Of a DNA stretch of 64,000 nt, positions 1 to 9,195 are shown in pieces; the first letter of the stretch is position 1, and each line of letters starts with the position of its first letter. Both the position numbers and the translations under genes were made by a program. Source of the DNA: Actinomycetes bacterium (GTDB taxonomy: Bacteria; Actinomycetota; Acidimicrobiia; Acidimicrobiales; RAAP-2); the NCBI GenBank assembly GCA_021827705.1, contig JAKAUQ010000028.1:37877-101876 (forward strand). Reading direction: 5' to 3'. The notes under the pieces are model-generated. The model did not search any database. It saw only the letters and a list, made by a program, of their open reading frames with translations, and was not told the origin of the DNA.

Positions 1-1041
1 GCGACGATCTTCATCCTGCTGGCCATGGCCGAGACGTGGCTGCTGCTGCTGGGCGAGATCGATCTGTCGGTGGGCTACGTGGCGGCGCTCGGGGCCACGA
101 CGGCGGTCATATTGCTGGATGCCCAGTTCCACTGGCCGTGGTACCTCGCCTTGCTGGCGGCGATCGCCGTCACCACGGCGATCGGGCTGCTGCAAGGCCT
201 CATCATCATCAAGCTGCGGCTGCCGTCGTTCATCGTGACCTTGGCCGGCCTCCTGGGCTGGGAAGGCGTCCTCATCTTCTTCGTGGACCGCCAGGGCACC
301 GGCGGAACGATCCCGGTCCAGGAGAAGGTCCTCTACGATCTGGTCAACGGCAATCTCTCACCGCTGGCGACGTGGATCTTCACTGCGGCCAGCCTGGCCA
401 TCTTCTGCTGGAGCATCCTGCGTAAGGACCAGTCGCGACGTGCGAGCGGGCTGGAGGCAGTTCCCTTCGTCGTGACCCTGATGAAGGTCGCGGCGCTCGT
501 GATCGCGGGCATCGTCCTCGTCCTCATCTTCAACACGAATCGCGGAACCTTCACTGTCCTGCGTGGCATGCCCTACGCGATCCCCGTCGACTTCGTGATG
601 CTGACCGTAGGTGGCTTCATCCTGACCCGGACCAAGGCCGGTCGCTACATCTACGCCATTGGCGGGAACCCCGAAGCCGCTCGACGGGCCGGAGTCAACG
701 TTGACCGGTACCGCCTGCTCGCCTTCACCTTGACCGGGGTGACGGCCGGTGTCGCTGGCTTGATCTACGCCTCCCGGCTCGGGGGAATCTCTGACGGGGT
801 CGACGGAGGCAACCTCGTGCTGCTGGCGGTCGCATCGGCCGTTATCGGGGGAACCTCCCTCTTCGGGGGGCGAGGCAAGATCATCCACGCCGTGATCGGC
901 GGCATGGTCATCGCATCGATCTACAACGGCATGGCGCTGATCAACATGAGCGCGGCGACCCAGTTCATCGCGACCGCGCTGGTGCTGCTCGTCGCGGTCG
1001 CCATGGACTCGGTCGCTCGGCGGTCCACGGCCTCGCGATGA
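1..1041 (+). CDS. Sugar ABC transporter permease (RbsC/XylH family), 5' partial
   Basis: The reading frame is open from base 1, so the N-terminus lies outside the window. It would be one membrane-spanning subunit of a monosaccharide ABC importer. The motif LLGEIDLSVG near the visible start and the segment AIGGNPEAARRAGVNV, the cytoplasmic loop that contacts the ATPase, are typical of the RbsC/XylH permease family; a further glycine-rich block (SAVIGGTSLFGGRG) follows. Several hydrophobic segments are visible. The insertion between the first helices and the EAA-like loop resembles xylose permease XylH more than RbsC, but the substrate cannot be read from sequence. The stop overlaps the next gene's start by 4 nt (ATGA), implying one transcript. 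Confidence 0.85.
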   Translation, partial: ATIFILLAMAETWLLLLGEIDLSVGYVAALGATTAVILLDAQFHWPWYLALLAAIAVTTAIGLLQGLIIIKLRLPSFIVTLAGLLGWEGVLIFFVDRQGTGGTIPVQEKVLYDLVNGNLSPLATWIFTAASLAIFCWSILRKDQSRRASGLEAVPFVVTLMKVAALVIAGIVLVLIFNTNRGTFTVLRGMPYAIPVDFVMLTVGGFILTRTKAGRYIYAIGGNPEAARRAGVNVDRYRLLAFTLTGVTAGVAGLIYASRLGGISDGVDGGNLVLLAVASAVIGGTSLFGGRGKIIHAVIGGMVIASIYNGMALINMSAATQFIATALVLLVAVAMDSVARRSTASR

Positions 1042-1808
1042 GCAGAGCCGCGCGCCTGGAGGACCGGGTCGTCGTCGTCACCGGGGCGAGCCGGGGGATC
1101 GGTCTGGCTATCGCCCGGCACTGCGTGAGTGAAGGGGCCCGGGTGGTCTTGACCTCGCGGCATGAGGAGGACCTGGCGCGTGTCCGGGACACGTTCGCGA
1201 GTCCCGAGCGTGTCGTGCCCGTCGTCGCGCACGCTGGGTCCTGGGAGCAGGCGTCGCACGTCATGGAGGTGGCGCTCGAGGCGTTCGGCGCGATCGACGG
1301 CCTCGTCAACAACGCCGCGACGAACCCCTACTTCGGCCCACTGGTTGAGGCCGACGAGGCGCGCCTGCGCAAGGCGTACGAGGTGAACCAGGCCGGGGTG
1401 GTGGCCGCGACGGCCGCCGCGTGGCGCGCCTGGCTTCGTGACCACGGGGGCGCCGTGGTGAACATCGCCTCCATTGGCGGCTCGTCGGTCGAGCCGGGCC
1501 TCGGGTGGTACAACGCGACCAAGGCGGCCGTGCTCCAGCTGACGCGCCAGCTGGCCTATGAGCTGGCCCCCGGCGTGCGCGTCAACGCCGTGGCGCCCGG
1601 GCTGATTCGCACGCAGTTTGCTCGTGCGATCTGGGAGCCCGCCGAGCAGCTCATGGCCGAACGGATCCCGCTGGGTCGCATTGGCGAGCCGTCCGACGTG
1701 GCCGCAGCCGTCGCAATGCTGCTGTCGGACGAGGCGTCCTGGATCACCGGGGCGACCCTCACCGTGGACGGCGGCACGTTGGTCCGACCGAGCGGCGGGG
1801 TCGGTTAG
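1038..1808 (+). CDS. SDR family NAD(P)-dependent oxidoreductase
   Basis: A 256-residue classical short-chain dehydrogenase/reductase. The Rossmann motif TGASRGIG is at residues 15-22, NNAA at 91-94, structural Asn at 117, and the catalytic Ser145, Tyr158 and Lys162 are all present, so the enzyme should be active. The C-terminal block SWITGATLTVDGG is also family-typical. It is coupled to the sugar permease by an ATGA overlap, suggesting a sugar or sugar-acid dehydrogenase in a catabolic operon, but the substrate is unknown. Its TAG stop shares three bases with the TAA stop of convergent menE. Confidence 0.88.
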   Translation: MSRAARLEDRVVVVTGASRGIGLAIARHCVSEGARVVLTSRHEEDLARVRDTFASPERVVPVVAHAGSWEQASHVMEVALEAFGAIDGLVNNAATNPYFGPLVEADEARLRKAYEVNQAGVVAATAAAWRAWLRDHGGAVVNIASIGGSSVEPGLGWYNATKAAVLQLTRQLAYELAPGVRVNAVAPGLIRTQFARAIWEPAEQLMAERIPLGRIGEPSDVAAAVAMLLSDEASWITGATLTVDGGTLVRPSGGVG

Positions 1809-2917
1809 CCCAGCGTCGCGAGCAGGTGCCGGCGTATCTTGCCGGTGGCGGTGCGGGGGAGCGCGGCCACGTAGCGGATCTCCTTGGGCTTGGCCCAGGG
1901 CCCGATGTGCTCGGCGGCCGCCGCGCGCAAGGCGTCGTCGAGACTGGTCCCATCGCCGACCACGAGGGCCAGCACGTGCTGGCCCCACTCGGGATCCTCA
2001 ACGCCGGTCACCGCTACGTCGCGCACGCCGCTCACCGTGGCCAGCACCGCCTCCAGGTCATCGGGCCACACTTTCTCCCCACCCGTCACGATGACCCACC
2101 CGATCCGCCCGTGGACGTGCAGCCGTCCCTCGTGCAGCTCGGCGGCGTCTCCTGTCGGGAACCAGTCGGCACGACCGTCGGGCCCTGTGGCCGTGGGCCG
2201 GGGCTGGGTGCGGTACGAGCGCAGGAGCGTAGGGCTGCGCACCAGGAGCTCGCCCTGGGCAATGGCCAGCTCGATCTCGGGTAGGGCTACTCCGTCGTAG
2301 ACGACGCCGGATCCCGTCTCGGTCATGCCCCACGTGGCAATGACGTTGGGCGGGCGGTGCGCCGGTGGCCGCCCGCCGCCGACCAGCACAGCCGTGAAGC
2401 CCGCCACAGAGTGGCGAGCCAGGTGCGTGCGCACCACCGACAGGTGCGTCACCCCGGCGGCGCGTGCCGCCGCGAAGTCGGTGGCGTCTCCCCACCACAG
2501 GTCGGCCCCGCCGAGCACCGACCGCAGGATCACCGCCAGGCCGCCGATGTGACTGGCCGGCAAGACGGGAAACCACACGGGCGTCTGTCCCGGCTCGCGG
2601 AGCGTGGCCTGCGTGATGCGCGCGCTGGCGGACAGAGCGTCCCAGGTGAGCTCGGCGGCCTTGGGCTCGCCGCTCGATCCCGAGGTCAGCATCACCAGAC
2701 CGATGTCGGCGTCGACCCCGTGGCCGCTGCGGCGGACGTGGCGACCGGCGTGGTCCACGACGTGCGTCGCCCCCAGCGCGTCCAGCTGTCGCTCCTGGGC
2801 CCGCGGGGCGAGGCGCTGGTCGAGGACGCAGAAGGCCGTACCGTCGTCCACCAGCTGGCGGATGGCGGCCTCGAGGTTCGGGCCGAGGGGCAGATCGAGA
2901 GCCACGAGGGGATGCAC
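1805..2917 (-). CDS. menE: o-Succinylbenzoate-CoA ligase MenE
   Basis: An AMP-forming acyl-CoA ligase of 370 residues, the short form usual for actinobacterial MenE. It activates o-succinylbenzoate to its CoA thioester in menaquinone synthesis. The AMP-binding P-loop reads [10 protein letters not shown]. The C-terminal domain carries the TGDAAE block and ends with [11 protein letters not shown], which holds the catalytic lysine. The assignment to MenE rather than another acyl-CoA ligase rests on size and on divergently placed menB with menA, menH and menD downstream. The GTG start lies 6 nt after a TACCAT -10 element, indicating a leaderless message. Confidence 0.85.
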   Translation of the reverse strand: MHPLVALDLPLGPNLEAAIRQLVDDGTAFCVLDQRLAPRAQERQLDALGATHVVDHAGRHVRRSGHGVDADIGLVMLTSGSSGEPKAAELTWDALSASARITQATLREPGQTPVWFPVLPASHIGGLAVILRSVLGGADLWWGDATDFAAARAAGVTHLSVVRTHLARHSVAGFTAVLVGGGRPPAHRPPNVIATWGMTETGSGVVYDGVALPEIELAIAQGELLVRSPTLLRSYRTQPRPTATGPDGRADWFPTGDAAELHEGRLHVHGRIGWVIVTGGEKVWPDDLEAVLATVSGVRDVAVTGVEDPEWGQHVLALVVGDGTSLDDALRAAAAEHIGPWAKPKEIRYVAALPRTATGKIRRHLLATLG

Positions 2918-2923
2918 CGGGCC

Positions 2924-2929
2924 ATGGTA
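2924..2929 (-). promoter_or_regulatory. -10 element of leaderless menE promoter
   Basis: TACCAT on the minus strand, followed by a 6-nt spacer and the GTG start of menE. There is no room for a ribosome binding site, so initiation at the 5' end of the mRNA is inferred. No clear -35 box was seen. Confidence 0.55.
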
Positions 2930-2954
2930 GGACGCGCCGTGCGAGCCCGGCCGG

Positions 2955-2960
2955 TAGCGT
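2955..2960 (+). promoter_or_regulatory. -10 element of leaderless menB promoter
   Basis: TAGCGT followed by 7 nt and the ATG of menB at 2968. It decides the start: an in-frame GTG at 2959 overlaps the -10 box and cannot be on the transcript. Confidence 0.6.
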
Positions 2961-2967
2961 GGTCGCC

Positions 2968-3861
2968 ATGGCCGAGACCGTTATTCAGGGATCGCCCGTG
3001 GACCCGGTAGAGCAGTTCCGATCGCTGGCCCTGCCGGCGTGGGAGCGGCGCGGCGACTACGGCGACATCATCTACGAAGTCGGCGAGGGCATCGCACGCG
3101 TGACGATCAACCGCCCGGAGCGCCGTAACGCCTTCCGACCCCAGACCCTCTTCGAGCTGGCCGACGCGATGGCGCGGGCGCGCGACGACACCCAGGTCGG
3201 GGTGATCATCCTCACGGGAGCCGGCCCCGACGCGTTCTGCTCGGGTGGCGACCAGATGATCCGTGGCTCGGACGGCTATCTCGGAGACGACGACGTGGCC
3301 CGACAGGGCATCGGGCGGCTCAACGTCCTGGACCTCCAGGTGCAGATCCGTCGCCTGCCCAAGCCGGTCGTGGCCTCAGTGGCCGGATACGCCATTGGCG
3401 GTGGCCACATCTTGCACCTGGTGTGCGACTTGACGATCGCGGCCGACAACGCCCGCTTCGGCCAGACCGGACCCCGCGTGGGATCCTTCGACGGCGGGTA
3501 CGGGTCGTCGCTCCTGGCGCGCACCATCGGCCTCAAGCGGGCCAAGGAGGTCTGGTTCCTGTGCCGCCAGTACGACGCGAGGACCGCTCTCGACTGGGGC
3601 CTGGTCAACGCCGTGGTTCCCCTGGACCAGCTCGAGCGCGAGACCGTCGCCTGGTGCCGCCAGATGCTGACGCTCTCGCCGATCGCCCTGCGCATGATCA
3701 AGGCCGGAATGAATGCGGCCGATGACGGATTGGCGGGCGTGCAGCAGCTGGCTGGAGACGCCACGATGCTCTTCTACATGAGCGAGGAGGGTCAGGAGGG
3801 ACGCAACGCCTTCGTCGAGCATCGCGCCCCGGACTTCCAGCGGTTTCCCCGCCGCCCGTGA
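2968..3861 (+). CDS. menB: 1,4-Dihydroxy-2-naphthoyl-CoA synthase MenB
   Basis: A crotonase-fold enzyme of 297 residues that cyclises o-succinylbenzoyl-CoA to dihydroxynaphthoyl-CoA. Crotonase features are clear: [12 protein letters not shown] near the N-terminus, the oxyanion-hole segment [20 protein letters not shown], and the MenB-specific stretch [17 protein letters not shown]. The C-terminal segment containing [17 protein letters not shown] is typical of MenB rather than other enoyl-CoA hydratases. The start is placed at the ATG 7 nt after a -10 box. Its stop overlaps menA by 4 nt (GTGA), so the two are co-transcribed. Confidence 0.93.
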   Translation: MAETVIQGSPVDPVEQFRSLALPAWERRGDYGDIIYEVGEGIARVTINRPERRNAFRPQTLFELADAMARARDDTQVGVIILTGAGPDAFCSGGDQMIRGSDGYLGDDDVARQGIGRLNVLDLQVQIRRLPKPVVASVAGYAIGGGHILHLVCDLTIAADNARFGQTGPRVGSFDGGYGSSLLARTIGLKRAKEVWFLCRQYDARTALDWGLVNAVVPLDQLERETVAWCRQMLTLSPIALRMIKAGMNAADDGLAGVQQLAGDATMLFYMSEEGQEGRNAFVEHRAPDFQRFPRRP

Positions 3862-4724
3862 GCCAGACACCGGGTCCCGTGGGCCGGTGGGTGACTGCGG
3901 CGCGACCGCGGACGCTGCCTGCCGCCCTGGTCCCGGTGGTCGTGGGGGCGGCGACCGTGGGGCCCGTCGCGTGGGCGAACAGCGTGATGGCGGGGATCGT
4001 GGCCCTAGGGCTGCAGGTCGCGACCAACTTCGCCAACGACTACGCCGACGGGGTCCGGGGGACCGACGCCCAGCGAGTGGGTCCCTTCCGACTCACGGCC
4101 TCCGGACTGGTCCCGCCCTCGCGGGTGCGGGCTGCTGCCGCAGCGTCCTTCGCGGTCGCCGCGGTCGCCGGCCTGGTCCTGTCGGCCCGGACGTCGTGGT
4201 GGCTGGTGGCCCTGGGAGCCACGGCGATCCTGGCCGGCTACTTCTACACGGGGGGACCCCGCCCCTACGGCTACCTGGGCCTCGGCGAGCTCTTCGTACT
4301 GATCTACTTCGGCTTCGTGGCCACGATGGGTACCGCGTACGTTCAGCACCGCAGCATTCCGGCCACGGCCTGGTGGCTGGGACTGACCACGGGCGCCATG
4401 GCCTGTGCGCTCTTAGAGGCGAACAACCTGCGCGACGTGGCCTCGGACCGCGCGGCCGGGAAGTTGACGCTGGCGGCGCGCCTCGGACGGCGCGGTGGGG
4501 GATGGCTCTACGTCGCGTGGGTGCTGACGGCAGTCGTGGGTCTGGTCGGCGCGCATCTGTGGTGGGTGGCCGCGGCCGCGGTGCTCGTCTTCGTCCCCGC
4601 GGGGCGCTTGGCGACTTCGTCGCGTGAGGGGCGCGCTCTGCTGCCACTGCTCGCAGCGTCGGCGCGTGGGCAGCTGGTGGTGGGTGCCTGCGCCGTCATC
4701 GCGCTGCGTCTGGCCCTGCGGTGA
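3858..4724 (+). CDS. menA: 1,4-Dihydroxy-2-naphthoate polyprenyltransferase MenA
   Basis: An integral membrane prenyltransferase of the UbiA superfamily, 288 residues with about eight hydrophobic segments. It attaches the isoprenoid tail to dihydroxynaphthoate, giving demethylmenaquinone. The Mg-diphosphate binding region is visible as [14 protein letters not shown] and the second Asp-rich region as [14 protein letters not shown]. It begins with [13 protein letters not shown], typical of MenA. GTG start overlapping the menB stop. The 3' end overlaps the convergent menH gene by 29 nt. Confidence 0.93.
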   Translation: MSQTPGPVGRWVTAARPRTLPAALVPVVVGAATVGPVAWANSVMAGIVALGLQVATNFANDYADGVRGTDAQRVGPFRLTASGLVPPSRVRAAAAASFAVAAVAGLVLSARTSWWLVALGATAILAGYFYTGGPRPYGYLGLGELFVLIYFGFVATMGTAYVQHRSIPATAWWLGLTTGAMACALLEANNLRDVASDRAAGKLTLAARLGRRGGGWLYVAWVLTAVVGLVGAHLWWVAAAAVLVFVPAGRLATSSREGRALLPLLAASARGQLVVGACAVIALRLALR

Positions 4725-5460
4725 GGAAGCGTGCCAGGAAGTCGGCGACCTGCTCTGGTCGCTCCAGGTGAGCCGCGTGCCCGGCCCCGGCGATGACCTC
4801 GGCGCGGCCCTGAGGGATCACAGAGGCCATCACTCGCGCCTCGCTGACGAACTTGAGGTCGAGCTCGCCCGCCAGTGCCAGCACGGGGATGGCGATCTCG
4901 GCGAGGCGCTCGCCGAGCCACTCCTGGGTCCCGGTTCCGCAGTGGCGCAGCGACCGGGCCAGGCCGCGCGGATCCGCACTGCGCGCGGCACGCTCGCGGG
5001 GGTCGGGCGGCATGGTGGCGAATAGGGGTTGGGACAGCCACTCTTCGAGGAATCTCTCGGTGCCGATCGCCTCGATGCGGCGAGCTCGGGCGTCGTCGTC
5101 TCGCCGTCGCTCCTCGCGCGCGATCGGGTCCTCGATCCCGCGCGTCGCCCCCAGGACCACCAGCCGCGTCACGAGATCCGGTCGCTGCAAGACGAGGTGG
5201 AGAGCGACGCGGCCGCCGAAGGAGTAGCCCCCCACGGCGGCGGGAGCATCCAGCGCCGAGGCCACCATGTCGGCCAGGCTCTCGAGGTCTCCGTCCAGAT
5301 CGGCGGAGTCACCGTGGCCGGGCAGGTCCAGCGTGATCAGGTGGACCTGATCTGCCAGAATGGAACGGAACCGCCACGCGCTGCGATGGGTCTGGGTGAA
5401 CCCGTGGAGCCACAGCAGCGTCGGTCCGCGGCCTTCGTGGTGCACCCGGAGGAGTGACAT
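4696..5460 (-). CDS. menH: Alpha/beta hydrolase, probable MenH (SHCHC synthase)
   Basis: A 254-residue alpha/beta hydrolase. It has the oxyanion motif WLHGFTQTHRSAW near residue 18, the nucleophile elbow GYSFGG with Ser80, and a late GAGHAAHLERPE holding the catalytic His. The GxSxGG elbow and the position beside menD support MenH, which releases pyruvate to form succinyl-hydroxy-cyclohexadiene carboxylate; another hydrolase function remains possible. The frame stays open upstream, but the ATG at 5460 fits because the fold begins directly after it and a TACGCT -10 box lies 8 nt before it. Confidence 0.82.
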   Translation of the reverse strand: MSLLRVHHEGRGPTLLWLHGFTQTHRSAWRFRSILADQVHLITLDLPGHGDSADLDGDLESLADMVASALDAPAAVGGYSFGGRVALHLVLQRPDLVTRLVVLGATRGIEDPIAREERRRDDDARARRIEAIGTERFLEEWLSQPLFATMPPDPRERAARSADPRGLARSLRHCGTGTQEWLGERLAEIAIPVLALAGELDLKFVSEARVMASVIPQGRAEVIAGAGHAAHLERPEQVADFLARFLTAGPDAAR

Positions 5461-7145
5461 TGGAGTCGAGCGTACCCACCACCAGTGCGGTGCAGGCGAG
5501 CTTCGCGGCCACGCTGTTTGACGAGTGGTCGCGTCTGGGTCTCCAAGACGTCGTCTTGGGTCCGGGCTCCCGGTCGACCCCGCTGGCTCTGGCGAGCGCG
5601 TCAAGCGCTGGCGTGCACGTCGAGGTCCGCATCGACGAGAGAGGTGCCGGGTTCTTCGCCCTGGGCCGGGCCCTGGTCACGGGACGGCCGGTGGCGCTGG
5701 TCGTGACCAGCGGAACGGCGGCCGCCGAGCTCCACCCCGCGATCGCCGAGGCGGACCTGGCGGCTGTGCCGCTGCTGGTCGTCACCGCCGACCGCCCGCC
5801 CGAGTTGCACGGTGTGGGGGCGGCCCAGACCATTGACCAGCTCCACCTCTACGGCGCGATGGTCCGGCGCTTCGATGATGCGGGCGTTCCCCGGCTCGAC
5901 GCCCAGTCCGCGTGGCGCCCACTGGCGGCGCGCCTGTGGCGGGCAGCCATCGGCATCGACGGCGTGCCGGGTCCCGTGCACCTCAATGTCCCCTTCGTCG
6001 AGCCGCTGGTCGCGGTGCCCGCACCGTTGCCGGTGGGCCGTCCCGCAGGGCGTGCCTGGCGCACCGACGACGAACTCCCGGTGGTATCGGCGTCGGTCGA
6101 GCTGCGCGGGCAGAGGGTCCTCGCCGTCGTGGGCCGCGGTGTGTCTGGGGTCACGGTGGGGGCGCTGCGGGGACTCGGCTGGGCGGTGATCGGGGACGCC
6201 ACGGCGGTGGGCACCCTGGCCCACGCCGACCCGCTGCTGCGCCACGAGGGATTCGCGCGACAGGCGCGGCCGGACGTCGTGGTGCGCCTCGGCGGTGCTC
6301 CGGCCTCGCGCGGTGTCGCACACTGGATCGCTGCCTGGGGGGCCCCGGTCATCGCGTGGCGCGGGGCGGGACCCGTGAGCGATCCCGACGGCCTCGTCGA
6401 GCGGTCACTGCCCGGGCTGCCCGATGCGGCGGCCCCGCAGCTGGTGGCTGACGCCTCCTACGCCTCGTGGTGGCAGCACGCCAGCGACGGCGTCGAGCGG
6501 CTCTTCGGCCGCGATGCCCCAGGCACAGCCCTCGACGAGGTGCTCGTGGCCCGCTCGGCGGTGCAAGCGGCTCAGCGCGCGGATGCTGCCGTCGTGGTGG
6601 GCTCCTCGATGCCGGTGCGCGACGTGGAGTGGTGGGCTCCCCCGCGCACGACGCCTACCTTCGCGAACCGGGGGGCCAACGGCATCGACGGGGTGGTGTC
6701 CACGGTGCTTGGCGTGGCCGCGGGGGGCCGGGCCGTGGGCCTGGTCGGCGACATCACGTTGCGCCACGACCTGTCGGGACTGGCTGACGGGCTCGGGTCG
6801 CGTGGCGGAAGCTGCGCCCTGGTGGTGGCCGACAACGGGGGAGGCGGCATCTTCTCCTTCCTGTCCCAGGCCACCGCGGTGGAGCCGGGCTCCTTCGAGC
6901 GCCTCTTTGCCACACCGCGGAGCACGGACGTGGCCGCCGTGTCGCGCTCCCTGGGCCTCGAGGGGGTCCGCGTAGCCACGGCGGGCGACCTGGACCAGGC
7001 GATCGCCGCGGCCCTGGAGCGCGGCGGGCTCAGCGTGATCGTGGCCGACGTGCCCGATCGCTCGACGAACGTGGTGCGCCACGAGGAGTACGCCCGCGCG
7101 GCCGCGGCGGTGGCCGCCACCGCGACCGCTAGCGTCGACCCGTGA
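5460..7145 (+). CDS. menD: SEPHCHC synthase MenD (thiamine-diphosphate enzyme)
   Basis: About 561 residues; joins 2-oxoglutarate and isochorismate to form SEPHCHC. The N-terminal TPP pyrimidine-binding domain shows VLGPGSRSTPLALA and LVVTSGTAAAELHPA. The C-terminal domain shows ANRGANGIDGVVST and VGDITLRHDLSGL, the Mg/TPP-binding region typical of MenD. A TTG at 5460 is preferred because GGAGG ends 7-8 nt before it; an in-frame GTG at 5454 would overlap that ribosome binding site. The first base of menD overlaps the menH start codon on the other strand, so the two divergent genes have no intergenic space. Confidence 0.9.
   Translation: MESSVPTTSAVQASFAATLFDEWSRLGLQDVVLGPGSRSTPLALASASSAGVHVEVRIDERGAGFFALGRALVTGRPVALVVTSGTAAAELHPAIAEADLAAVPLLVVTADRPPELHGVGAAQTIDQLHLYGAMVRRFDDAGVPRLDAQSAWRPLAARLWRAAIGIDGVPGPVHLNVPFVEPLVAVPAPLPVGRPAGRAWRTDDELPVVSASVELRGQRVLAVVGRGVSGVTVGALRGLGWAVIGDATAVGTLAHADPLLRHEGFARQARPDVVVRLGGAPASRGVAHWIAAWGAPVIAWRGAGPVSDPDGLVERSLPGLPDAAAPQLVADASYASWWQHASDGVERLFGRDAPGTALDEVLVARSAVQAAQRADAAVVVGSSMPVRDVEWWAPPRTTPTFANRGANGIDGVVSTVLGVAAGGRAVGLVGDITLRHDLSGLADGLGSRGGSCALVVADNGGGGIFSFLSQATAVEPGSFERLFATPRSTDVAAVSRSLGLEGVRVATAGDLDQAIAAALERGGLSVIVADVPDRSTNVVRHEEYARAAAAVAATATASVDP
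5469..5474 (-). promoter_or_regulatory. -10 element of leaderless menH promoter
   Basis: TACGCT on the minus strand, 8 nt before the menH ATG. The element lies inside the first codons of the divergent menD gene. Confidence 0.5.
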
Positions 7146-7882
7146 TCGCGGCACTGCCCAGCTCACTGGTCGCTGCCTTTCCGCTGGCCTTCGCGGCCGG
7201 GCTGCTGTCCTTCGTGTCACCGTGCGTCCTGCCGCTGCTCCCGGGGTACGTCGCGTTCCTCGGGGGCGCTGTGGGAACCCCGGAAACCCGCAGCCGGGGA
7301 CGCGCCCTGCGAGGCTCCCTGGCCTTTGTGGCGGGCTTCGCGATCGTGTTCGTCAGCTTCGGGGCGCTCTTTGGGGGGCTGGGTTCGACGCTGCGCTCGC
7401 ACCAGCGCGGTCTCGAGATCGGCTTTGGCGTCATCACCATCCTGATGGGTCTGTTCTTTGCGCAGTGGTGGCCGGGCTCGTGGCTCCAGCGCGAGCGTCG
7501 CGTGCACCACGTGCCGCGAGCGACGGTGGCGGGGGCGGGCGTCCTCGGTGTCACCTTCGCGCTCGGGTGGACCCCGTGCATTGGCCCGACCCTGGCGGCG
7601 ATCCTGGGCCTGGCGGCCTCGTCGTCGGGCGCCACGGCGCTGCGCGGCTCCGTCTTGGCCTTCGTCTACTGCTGGGGCCTCGGGGTTCCCTTCGTGGCGG
7701 CCGCCTGGGCCAGCGACTCGATGGCCAAGGCGTCGGTGCGCCTGCGTCGCCACCTCGGCACCATCGGGCGCATCGGTGGCGTCGTGCTCATCGCGATCGG
7801 CGTGGCCGAGATGACCGGTGCGTGGTCGAGCTTCGTCCTGTGGCTCCAGGTCCACTTCCCGGCCACCACCGCACTCCTCTAG
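7142..7882 (+). CDS. ccdA: CcdA-like thiol-disulfide electron carrier, membrane protein
   Basis: A 246-residue polytopic membrane protein of the CcdA/DsbD transmembrane family with six predicted helices. It passes reducing equivalents from cytoplasmic thioredoxin across the membrane, usually for cytochrome c maturation. The two redox cysteines are in the expected prolyl contexts: Cys28 in SPCVLPLLPGY and Cys146 in TPCIGPT. GTG start overlapping the menD stop by 4 nt, so it is probably expressed with menaquinone genes, tying quinone and cytochrome assembly. A different member of the family, such as an ScsB/DsbD-like carrier, is possible. Confidence 0.85.
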   Translation: MIAALPSSLVAAFPLAFAAGLLSFVSPCVLPLLPGYVAFLGGAVGTPETRSRGRALRGSLAFVAGFAIVFVSFGALFGGLGSTLRSHQRGLEIGFGVITILMGLFFAQWWPGSWLQRERRVHHVPRATVAGAGVLGVTFALGWTPCIGPTLAAILGLAASSSGATALRGSVLAFVYCWGLGVPFVAAAWASDSMAKASVRLRRHLGTIGRIGGVVLIAIGVAEMTGAWSSFVLWLQVHFPATTALL

Positions 7883-7898
7883 CCCAGAGTCGTCCTCG

Positions 7899-7904
7899 TA
7901 GACT
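7899..7904 (+). promoter_or_regulatory. -10 element of leaderless tyrS promoter
   Basis: TAGACT, 7 nt before the tyrS ATG at 7912. The reading frame is open far upstream, so this element is the main evidence for the start. Confidence 0.6.
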
Positions 7905-7911
7905 GGCCGCC

Positions 7912-9195
7912 ATGGCGCTGCGACAGGACTGGGAGTTCCGAGGCTTGGTGTACCAGAGCACGGATCCGGCGCTGCTCGACTACCTGGGCGCCGGAGGGCG
8001 CACCGCCTACATCGGCTTTGACCCGACGGCGTCGTCGCTGCACCTGGGGAGCCTGTTGCAGCTGTGCAACCTGCGCCGGCTGCAGGAGGCCGGCAACCGT
8101 CCCGTCGCGCTAGCCGGGGGAGGGACCGGCCTCATCGGCGATCCCAGCTTCAAGGACGCCGAGCGTCGTCTGCTCGACGCGGACGAGCTGGTGGCCAACC
8201 TGGAGGGAATCCGCGCACAGTTGGAGCGCTTCCTCGACTTCTCGCCGGCGGCGGGTGCCGCCCAGGCGGTGCTGGCCGACAACGCCACGTGGCTCACATC
8301 GATCTCGGTCACCGACTTCCTGCGGCAGGTGGGCAAGCACTTCACGGTGAACCAGATGGTCGCCAAGGAGTCCGTGCGCAGCCGGCTCGAACGTCCCGAC
8401 AGCGGCCTGTCGTTCACGGAGTTCACCTACATGCTGCTGCAGGCCTACGACTTCCTGGAGCTGCACCGGCGCTACGACTGTACGGTGCAGCTGGGGGGCT
8501 CGGATCAGTGGGGCAACATCACCATGGGCGCCGAGCTGGTGCGCAAGGTGACTGGCCATAGCGCCTACGGGCTGACCTCCCCGCTCCTGGTGCGCTCCGA
8601 TGGCCGCAAGTACGGCAAGTCCGAGGGCGGCAATGAGCAGGTCTGGCTCGACCCCGAGAAGACCTCGCCCTTCGCGCTGCACCAGTTCCTCTTGAACTCC
8701 GAGGACGACCTGGTCCCGACCCTCCTGCGGTTCTTCACCTTCCTGGATCACGACACCATCGCCCAGCTGGACCAGGACACGCGGGAACGTCCCGCCGAGC
8801 GTCGGGGCCAGCGCGCCCTGGCCAACGCCGTCGTCTCCCTGGTGCACGGGGAGCATGCCGCGATGCAGGCGGAACGGGCCGGGCGGGCGCTGTTCTCCGA
8901 GGAGATCTCGGACCTGGACGAGAAGCTCCTGCTCGAGGTGGTGGCCGATGCCCCGAGCAGCACCATCGCTCGCGAGAGGCTGCGAGAGGGCGTCGAGCCC
9001 ATCGACCTCCTGATGGAGACGGGTCTGGCGGTGTCACGGGCCGAAGCACGCCGATTCCTCGAGCAAGGTGGGGTCTACATCAACAACGTCCGGGCCGGGG
9101 CCGACGAGCCGGTGGACCTTACCCAGACCCTCCACGGTCGGTACCTGGTGGTACGGCGGGGCCGGCGACAGCTCCACCTCGTCGTCGTCGCATGA
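7912..9195 (+). CDS. tyrS: Tyrosyl-tRNA synthetase
   Basis: 427 residues, the usual length for bacterial TyrRS. Class I motifs are present: HLGS at residues 44-47 (HIGH equivalent) after FDPTASSL, and KYGKSEGG from Lys233 (KMSKS equivalent). GGSDQWGNI is the tyrosine-binding region. The C-terminal part (SRAEARRFLEQGGVYINN) is an S4-like RNA-binding domain. An in-frame open stretch runs upstream to 7222 through ccdA, but start, length and -10 element all agree on 7912. The stop overlaps the following lipoprotein gene (ATGA). Confidence 0.95.
   Translation: MALRQDWEFRGLVYQSTDPALLDYLGAGGRTAYIGFDPTASSLHLGSLLQLCNLRRLQEAGNRPVALAGGGTGLIGDPSFKDAERRLLDADELVANLEGIRAQLERFLDFSPAAGAAQAVLADNATWLTSISVTDFLRQVGKHFTVNQMVAKESVRSRLERPDSGLSFTEFTYMLLQAYDFLELHRRYDCTVQLGGSDQWGNITMGAELVRKVTGHSAYGLTSPLLVRSDGRKYGKSEGGNEQVWLDPEKTSPFALHQFLLNSEDDLVPTLLRFFTFLDHDTIAQLDQDTRERPAERRGQRALANAVVSLVHGEHAAMQAERAGRALFSEEISDLDEKLLLEVVADAPSSTIARERLREGVEPIDLLMETGLAVSRAEARRFLEQGGVYINNVRAGADEPVDLTQTLHGRYLVVRRGRRQLHLVVVA

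Noticed and set aside
7222..7911. A long N-terminal extension of TyrRS reading through ccdA
   Set aside because: The open frame is a GC-rich artefact; the -10 element, family length and motif positions fix the start at 7912.
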